Source: Arctopsyche grandis
Lineage: Eukaryota; Arthropoda; Insecta; Trichoptera; Hydropsychidae
Reading direction: 5' to 3'
Assembly: GCF_051622035.1 (NCBI RefSeq)
Contig: NC_135360.1
Location: forward strand, 30,645,206 to 30,709,205
DNA: 64,000 bases
The notes below the pieces were generated by a model that ran no database searches, was not told where the DNA came from, and saw only the letters and a list, made by a program, of their open reading frames with translations. This document shows, piece after piece, positions 56,240-64,000 of the stretch. Both the position numbers and the translations under genes were made by a program. Each line of letters begins with the position of its first letter. Position 1 is the stretch's first letter.

Positions 56240-57675
56240 GATCTTTCGATTTTCGATCTTTGCCTTCCGATATTTGCGTTTTCTGTCGTTTAACATTTTG
56301 TCTCGTCACGGAGACCGGTACATAACATATCATTTTGTAAAACTTTACAAAAGTTGACTGTGTCCGTACAGCTATCCAAAATTACGTTATAGTTCATCCA
56401 AGGTTTTTGAACTAAGACCATAAACAAAGAATCAACCAGCTAAGAAAAATTTAATTTGCTTAAAGCCCACTCATTTCAGCAGTTTTTTTCTCGCATAAGC
56501 AAATATAATAAAAAGCTTCGAATTCATCATCTTAAAATATAATCTTGAAGACAGTGGTCAAGGTTGATGTATCGCTTTTTATTATAAAAGAAACAAAAGA
56601 TAAATATGTTATAACAGTAGAGTAGACAGATCTCGTGTCAATTAACCTTCGACCAATCCCACAGTTATTCTTGTTCGCAGCTACATAGTTTAGACTGCAA
56701 CGGATGCCACTCGTAATTATCAATTACAGACCAAACTACGGTCAGATGAAATTAAAACAAAACTCAATTAGATTTACGTACGCCAATACGGAATGTGGTA
56801 CCCGACTGCAAATCGAACTGGATTTAACGACAAGCAAACACCTCCTATTTAAGTCGAAACGAAAAAAAAACACACGTCTAGAATGTATACAACGAAAAAA
56901 CCGTGTAAAGTAATCCGTTAAAGCTTTACCAATCTCCGATCGATTATACATAAATATTTGGCAATCGCACATACGACGATTAGTCATGACAGATCGCAAA
57001 GAAATTGAAGGTCGAAACCTGTGCCAGTTAATTTTCACACACACAGACTTCTAGTTCTAGAATTTTCCGTGTTTTTCGCGGCAGTTTGTTGACATTCAAA
57101 CGACTCTTCTAATCAAGGTACGTCAAAATTTTGATTTTAATGGTAGGTACGAATGATCGTACGGATTGAAATGACATCAGCAATTTGACCCAATCATCGT
57201 AACGATCTGATGCTGCGCTCCTCATAATATATACGTACATATGTACCGAAAAATTGTTTAGTCTCTGGACTTCCACACTTTGACATGGTACATGTGTACA
57301 ATTTCTCTGGAATCCAGATGGTAATCAAAAAGAAATTTACATTTACAAATCTGGATGATTCAACATAACGAACGATCGTATGACTAACATTCTCAGAATA
57401 TTTGTAACCGACATATGGTACTAGAAATGCATTCTAAATATAATTTAACATGTTCTATTAACCATATACTGTATTTATGTACACATGTACTGGAGTTTCC
57501 TGTTCGGTTCATTCCATTCTACCTTTCTGGCTTTTCAAACATAAGTTATAACTTGGAAAACATACTAAATTTAAAGATTTGGAGTGGAAATTGATACATT
57601 TAATTTGACAGTTCAAGTTTGGATGTTTGACTAAAAATCCAAACATTACACAATTCGATGTGTCTCTTTGGATTA
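56240..57675. other. Spacer, no gene recognised
   Basis: No motifs or repeats with defined ends. Scattered stops in all frames apart from short open stretches. Confidence 0.4.
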
Positions 57676-57684
57676 TATAATAAG

Positions 57685-58105
57685 CCACAGCGTAGTTCAC
57701 TGGTAGAGCTATTGCACATCAGTAGAGTGGTCGTGGGCTCAAGTCCCGGTCAAATACACTGCTGGCGAGATCTTGTGGTTATTAAAACACAGATCTACGG
57801 TCTCCTGTTAGAATTTCCCAATTTTTCTAGATTAATTGTTGTGACGGATTCAATAAATTAGTATCATCCCTCTCAGTTTCTCACAAATCCGAATTATTAG
57901 CATCTCAAACTTGTTGAATCTTAAGAATACCTGCATAATGTATTTCTCGCAAATTTTATGTGTATCAAAAAAAATTGTTATATGTTTAAAATTTTTTTAG
58001 TAGTTACATATTAACAAAAATAATCTAACCATGTGTTGCCTTGGAGTAATTCCTATCATGGCACATATGATTTATGTATGTAATAAAATAAAAATAAATA
58101 AAGGT
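57685..58105 (+). mobile_element. Second tRNA-headed SINE type
   Basis: The head gcgtagttcactggtagagctattgc (A box) and gtggtcgtgggctcaagtccc (B box) differ from the common SINE, followed by ctgctggcgagatcttg and tctcctgttagaatttccc. The tail carries accatgtgttgcc...ggcacatatg and an (AAATA)n end, resembling the LINE tail at 11338. A piece of the same body recurs near 62560-62620. Confidence 0.65.
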
Positions 58106-58916
58106 CACGGAAGAGCCCGCCACAAAACATTGTGGACATACATACATACGTGAAAAAAGGCAAACATTTAAAAATCTTTTTCAACTTGAAAAATATTCTA
58201 ATGAAATAATAGATTGCTTACGATATTATTGACATAGCAAGAAGTGCGGATATTTTGTGTGCGTAATTGTCCGCAAGATTTGGTTTTTTCGTGATTGCAA
58301 TTTTCATGACCAGTTTTATCCGTTCACCGTCACTTAGTTAATATTTGAAAAGGCATATATAAATTATAACGACTCCTGTTTTGCTGTCTAACAGTTAATA
58401 ACATCAATAGAAAATCACAGAACATTCATAAATTGAGCAAGAACTTGTTGCTTCTGTGTAAAATCATAACTTGTTGAAATAGCTCAAAAGTTTTCATCTG
58501 CTTTGTCTACGAGATTAGGCGTAGAAAACGTTACTTTTTGAATGAAAAAAAAGTATCATATTTGGGAGTGTGAGCATGTATGTAAAAGTTGATTAGCTAC
58601 TGCGTTTGCTCGTACATGTAGCGTACTGAGAAAAAAATGTTAAAGGTATATTTTAAATATAATAGGACTACTCAATATACTCCGTAGCAACCGGGAGTGG
58701 CACAAGGAAGATTGGAAGGACTTTTGAATTACCAAACAATGGTTAGAGATTTTACACGTTTGGGAGTTTCAAATGCACTTCAATTTTAGATGAAGGTACT
58801 GCAGCAGCTGAAGCTTTGTCACTTTGCTATCGGTATGTATTATATTTAAAATATATTGAAATACTGTTAAATTCATTAAAATTATTAATTACTTTATCTA
58901 TGTATGTACGTATTAA

Positions 58917-59434
58917 GAGGGCTGGATACCAGAAACCTTAATTTTGTTGCCGTTCCTTTCTTCGATATATATTATACATATGTATATTGAGTGAATGCGA
59001 CAATATATTTCAATATATATTATATATTGAGTGAATGCGATAGTTGCGCCTCGACCAGATAATACCTATTTTAAATCGACAAAATCGAGGTTTCGTATTC
59101 CCCAGTTTTCTCCTCCGAAACTGGACCAATTTTAAAATGAAATGCAAAGGAGGTATGTAAAAATTTCATCAGTATGAGAAAGATATTTTCTGTTTCAATT
59201 TTCGTATTTTTTTTTAAATAAGCATGCTAGACTCTTTTCGTGGGTGTAAAAACGAGGCGATTTTATAGATGTTTGGTGGGTCCTAGCTCCTATAAAAAAT
59301 AAATAATAAAAAAAATTGAAACATGACTATGGTGGATATCCATAGCATATTAAAAATAATTTCTCTAGTGCCATAATTGAGGAAAGAACAAGTCTAATAC
59401 GTTTGTATGGACAAAGCGCTGGTGTCCAGCCCTC
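58917..59434. mobile_element. TTAA-flanked MITE, second family, copy 2
   Basis: Starts gagggctggatacc, ends ggtgtccagccctc, flanked by TTAA (58913-58916 and 59435-59438). It lies in the opposite orientation to copy 1 and is more diverged, so the internal open frame is broken. Confidence 0.85.
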
Positions 59435-59439
59435 TTAAC

Positions 59440-60550
59440 AACAGATGAAGTTTTGTGATCATGCGAAAATTCGAACTAGAGATTTTGACTGATTCGAATT
59501 CAGAACCAATCACTGATCACGTTTTCATTTTAATTTAGTACTGGCTTAAGTTCATAAAACTTAACTGAATCTCGATTGTTGTATGTACATATTTACATAT
59601 GTTCTTGTGTTTCGTTTGAATGTAGGGATAATATGTACAGAGCAAGTCGTTCACATAAAGAAGCACAAACATAATTAATTACATTGTGATAATGTCACAC
59701 TTATCGCTGAAGGAATTGACGCTTTCCAGTCACGACCAACGAACGAGTTGTTTTGTTGATTTTTTTTCCCTCATTTTTTCATTATAACATACGAGCATGT
59801 CTGTTGGTCCTGTCACGAATATCAGTGAAAACCCTTTGTACGCCCCCTCGAAATTTTTCACTCGCATGTGTGATGTTCGAGTCGTTAACTGTAACTGAGC
59901 ATGCCAACGGTGTAATAATTCGTTTTCAAAAAAAATTACATAAATTTCAGCGGAGGTCGGTTTGGTGGGTCACGCCCATCCGCAGAAGAGATGGGTCGGC
60001 GCCAAGAGCCAGAAACAACTAAAATAACAAACAACACGTAAGATGTGGCAACCGGACATGTCGTAATAGTGTCCCGTGAAGATACCGGCAATGGCCATAT
60101 GTCAACAAAACACCTGAGAGGTAACAATGCCCATCTGGGAGCATATGGTCAGTAGACAAGTATTATACTTGGGTCCTTGAGAAGCGAATGAGAAGTTGAA
60201 ACCAAGCATCGATGCAAAAATGATATCGAGCTACAGCCTCCAGAAGTTTGATATATGCATACAATACGCTGAACTAGCTGGTGACTGTAAATTTGTCATA
60301 CCTCCATATATAATATTCAAATGGTAAATAATTACAGAAAAGATGATTGTTTGTTTGATTCTAATGAAGTGTTTATTGTACATAAAGTAGACTGCGCGGT
60401 TAAGCTGAAGTAGCACATTTGAAATTTTTTAAACAAAAGCAAACAATATGTTTTCAGTGAACAAATTAGAATTGCATATTGTTTATATGTAAGTAGGTAG
60501 GTAGTTTTTACCATTTTTTTCATATTAAACAATTAATTATATCTATACAT
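59440..60550. other. Spacer, no gene recognised
   Basis: No coding motif. Possible remains of the LINE-like repeat seen at 37860 occur near 59455-59525. Confidence 0.4.
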
Positions 60551-60552
60551 AC

Positions 60553-60951
60553 ATATATAAAAATGAATGTCTGTGTGTGTGTGTGTCTCGAATAGGCTCC
60601 TAAACCACTGAACCGATTACGATGGAACTTTCAGGATTTGTTTTATGCCTGTCGGGGAAGATTTCTGTGAAAAAACCTCTTAATAATAATATTCGTAATT
60701 ACGATTTTACTGACGTGAAAGTAAAGCTATCCCGCCTTCAACGCATCACGCCACGAGTGTGACAATAATCGCGCCACGCCTACCTCGCACTCGAATGTAC
60801 TGACCATTTAGGGCTGTACCACAAACACATAGAGGATGGGCCACGTCAACAAATGTATCTGTACTTATATATAAAATTGAATGTCTGTGGAACGGGAACG
60901 GGAATTGCATGCGTTATTGCTGCATTGCAAATCATGCCGGGTTCAGCTAGG
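60553..60951 (+). mobile_element. Helentron-like non-autonomous element, copy 3
   Basis: Starts near aatgaatgtctgtgtgtg, contains gatggaactttcaggatttg, and ends atgccgggttcagctag. Close relative of the two copies at 6538-7779. Confidence 0.7.
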
Positions 60952-61279
60952 TATTTGAAAAAAATCAACTGCGTGCTGATCGAACACAGGACCGAAACAT
61001 TTCTTTTTTTTTTTTTTTTTTTGGCCATGCGATGATATTTCATCTGGTACAACACTAGTATATGTATAATGATGGTACATATTTGATACTAATGTACAAT
61101 CTTTTGAACATACATAGGTGTGGTCTTGGGCAAACTTTTTTAAAAACTTCAATGCTGTGTAAAAATATTTAAATAGAGGGACATGAAACATATAATTTGT
61201 GAATACATATGTAATATATAGTGGACACAAGTATGCTTGCTCTATTTATTAATTTTGAAGACTGAACATATGTATGTAT

Positions 61280-62434
61280 TAGGGGTTCCAAAAAACCGCC
61301 CGAAATAAAAAACCGGTTTTCGGTGTTTTTACAAATAAAAAGCCGGTTGGCCGGCTTTCACCGGTTTTAGAAAAATACGATTTTTTTTAAGTTTAAATTT
61401 TTTATATCGAAAAAAAAATGTAAATATGTATATATTTGCAGAATATATATCTATATTATGCAAACAAATTGTTTATTATAAATTAAATTAAGTTATAAAC
61501 ATTATGAACTTTCATAAGATCATTACTTTATATTATTATAACAAATATTGCAAATAATACAATTTGTATTATACATATGTACATATATCACAGTCGTAAA
61601 ATGGCAGATCCTAAATACGCACATATAATTAAATGATTTAAATAAGCTACTATCAAGAATATATTATTTAAAAAATAATGTGTAACCTCGCAGAAAAACT
61701 ATAATTGTGGAATCGTGAACTTAATATTAAGAACTGCTGAGATTCAAAGATATATTAAATGTAGATAAAGAGATTTCAAAGTTGTTTTTACGCATCTGTT
61801 TTAGCTTAAAAAGTCCAAAACCGTTGCAAATTTCGGAAACAAATTCATTTGAAACGGCAAATTCATTTGCCGTTTCAACGAACGGTCACGAACATTTTAA
61901 ATCCATATTAAAAGTAGGTATGTGGCCTCAATATTTAAAGGGCAATTCCTTCGAAGAAAAATCAATTATATTTCGGAAACTCCTATGCATTTTGCCATAA
62001 ATCATTTGACTACTTTTTTTGATGTTTTCAAGTACAAGGATTTGCGATAGTATGGGATTTGCGATAGATAAGGATGCTTTCTATATCTGAAGTTGGGTAG
62101 GTCATTGAAACTACATACTTTCAATAATATTTTATTGGTTTATGACCTGGTCCATTACTAAATCTCAAAGAAACCGCTCAAGAAAGAAAGTAATATAGCT
62201 TTTTTTTTGTTCAAAGAAATATACGCCTATTACCTAAGAGCGTTTATACACATTTATTTTGATTTTTCATAGAAATTTAAAATTCATAATTGTTAATTTT
62301 GAGGAAAAAAAACATTAATTAAAGAAAACTTTAAAAAGCCGGTTGATCGAGCCAAAAAGCCAGTTTTCGGTTTTTTGAAAAATGGTCAAAAAGCCGGCTT
62401 TTCGGTTTCGGTTTAAACCGGCTTGGAAGCCCTA
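61280..62434. mobile_element. hAT-like remnant with TAGGGGTTCCAA ends
   Basis: taggggttccaaaaaaccg at the left and cggcttggaagcccta at the right are inverted. aaagccggtt/ccggcttt motifs repeat just inside both ends. Flanking TATG repeats make the target duplication unreadable. No transposase recognised. Confidence 0.55.
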
Positions 62435-62823
62435 TGTATGTATGTACATATATCGCGACAGAAATAGATCATATATTTAATCTGACTCCCCCAAATTTTA
62501 CATCAATAAAGAGCCATGTAAAAATGATAACGAGTACGTCTATCGTCGTTGGAAAGATCTGGATGGTTATAAAATCCAGGCCGACCGTCTCCTGTTAGAG
62601 TTTGCCAATTTATCCAACTTAACTGTTGTCCAATAAAAACGGAATTCCTCCGTCCTGTTCTCCCTCTCGCAAATTTGGCGAGATCAATTTTGTTGATTGT
62701 TGCAAGCAATACATACGCTTTCGGTTTGTATTCCTGGGTTCGATTATTGGTCACAAAACGCTCGCCCAACAGTCACTAAAATCTATATAGCGGAACATCT
62801 GGCAGCCGAAAAGTCCATCATAC

Positions 62824-63247
62824 TGTTGCGTAGGGGTGGGTGGAGGTTCCAATTAAAAGGCCAAAGTCGCTTCACAGCATTTATTGGGTGATTAAGGAGA
62901 ACCACGCATTGCCAGTGCTCCGTCCAGAATGCCCTGATATGGCCTAAGTACCTGCTTATAAAGGGCAGGTCGCTCACTGCATCTTCCTCGACGTGTTTGT
63001 TTACCTATTGTTATAGTCACGTACTAGATATGCAGTCCCACGGTCTCGGCATGCAGTCCCACGCTTTCGCGCTCTCAATTCTGAGAACTCAAGCGGAAAG
63101 TGGCTGGGTGCCGTTACCGACCACTAACTCAATTCGGGGGTCTTCATTGTTAGCCGACAGCACTTAAACCTGGAGATAAATCTCGAAAACCAATTATAAC
63201 GGCGGCTTCTTTTAGCATATGCTACAATAATAACGATAACTATCACA
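62824..63247 (-). mobile_element. Diverged solo LTR, minus strand
   Basis: Shares with the 7294-7702 LTR (on the other strand) ccgttataattggtt, cgtgactataacaataggtaaac, ttataagcaggtacttag, aataaatgctgtga and the CAACA end (plus-strand TGTTGCG at 62824). It interrupts a dispersed repeat whose two halves flank it and which is uninterrupted at 9371-9560. The exact 5' end is uncertain. Confidence 0.6.
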
Positions 63248-63421
63248 CTAATGAGAACTCGAGTGCCAAATATTCTGTATTCGCGATTTTCATGGCAAAA
63301 ATTGTCTTTTGGGCGATCGCAATGTGACTAATAATCCAATTACCGTATACCTGAATACCTAAATTTCGGATACGTATGTATGTATATACACATTTAGTCA
63401 ACCATAGCGCTAAGGCATTAA

Positions 63422-63949
63422 GAGGGCTGTACACCCGAAATCTTAATTTTGTTACCGTTCCTTTCTTCGATATATATATTGAGTGTATGTATATATTGAG
63501 TGAATGCGACAATATATATATCAATATATATATATTGAGTGAATGCGACAGTTGCGCTTCGACCAGATAAAACGTGTTTTAAATTGACAAAATCGAGGTT
63601 TCGTATTCTACTATTTTCTCCTCCAAAACTGGACCAATTTTTAAAAAAATTTCATCATCGGTATGAGAAAGATATTTTCTGTGCATCTATCGACGTATTT
63701 TTTTTTTTAAATCAACCGTTAAATAACCACGCTAGACTCTTTTCGTGGGTGTAAAAAAGAGGCGATTTTATAGATGTTTGGCGGCTCCTAGCTCCTATAA
63801 AAAATAATTAATCAAAAAAAATAAAACGCTAGATGCACCCCAATGGTGGATATCCATAGCATATTAAAAAATAATTTCTCTAGTGCCATAATTGAGGTAG
63901 GGAGAAGTATAGTACGTTTGTATGGACAAGGCGCTGCTGTTCAGCCCTC
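63422..63949. mobile_element. TTAA-flanked MITE, second family, copy 3
   Basis: Starts gagggctgtacac, ends ttcagccctc, flanked by TTAA (63418-63421 and 63950-63953). It is inverted relative to copy 1 and very similar to it, including the MNATVALRPDKT open frame. Near both centres is a gaatgcgacaatatat palindrome. Confidence 0.85.
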
Positions 63950-64000
63950 TTAATGTATGAAACAAAAATGGGAAAACATACGCATTATTTTTCCAATCGA

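Noticed and set aside
57685..57760. tRNA gene
   Set aside because: tRNA-like promoter boxes continue into a SINE body with a LINE-like tail.

Overview
This is an AT-rich animal nuclear window with small exons, long introns and very dense transposable elements. The TE content (tRNA-headed SINEs, jockey/CR1- and RTE-type LINEs, helentron-like ends reading GGGTTCAGCTAGT, CCTAA-type telomere-like repeats) fits an arthropod, most likely an insect. The order cannot be fixed from sequence reading alone. No bacterial features, CRISPR array, rRNA gene or bona fide tRNA gene was found.

Two conserved host genes lie on the minus strand. (1) An ITPK1-type inositol-polyphosphate kinase reads from its ATG at 23236 to its stop at 13608, in five exons joined by hand through phase-matched GT/AG sites (373 residues). 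Its 6-kb intron 1 holds two hAT elements with perfect 8-bp target duplications. Intron 2 holds a foldback element and, on the opposite strand, a broken fragment of a MutS/MSH6-type ATPase. (2) Vinculin reads from 43921 to its stop at 31239 in 20 exons plus a 21-nt candidate microexon (941 or 948 residues). The first coding exon, with the start Met, was not found and probably lies upstream beyond the window or was missed in the TE-rich right third.

Layout. 0-13 kb: LINE, SINE, helentron, solo-LTR and MITE debris. 13.6-23.4 kb: ITPK1. 23.4-26.85 kb: a three-level nest (hAT containing a mariner-type element containing a second hAT) whose edge lies about 220 bp upstream of the ITPK1 start codon. 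27-31.2 kb: AT-rich 3' flank of vinculin with a SINE and a TTAA-flanked MITE. 31.2-43.9 kb: vinculin. 44-64 kb: an RTE LINE nested in another LINE, SINEs, two inverted CpG-rich MITEs, hairpins, hAT-like remnants, a helentron, two TTAA MITEs and a second solo LTR. This stretch is probably vinculin intron 1 or upstream DNA.

The two host genes are functionally separate: soluble inositol-phosphate signalling, and coupling of actin to adhesion sites. The most notable observations are the nested transposons at the ITPK1 5' end, SINEs with one head and body but interchangeable LINE-like hairpin tails, the candidate vinculin microexon, and the antisense MSH6 fragment inside ITPK1.
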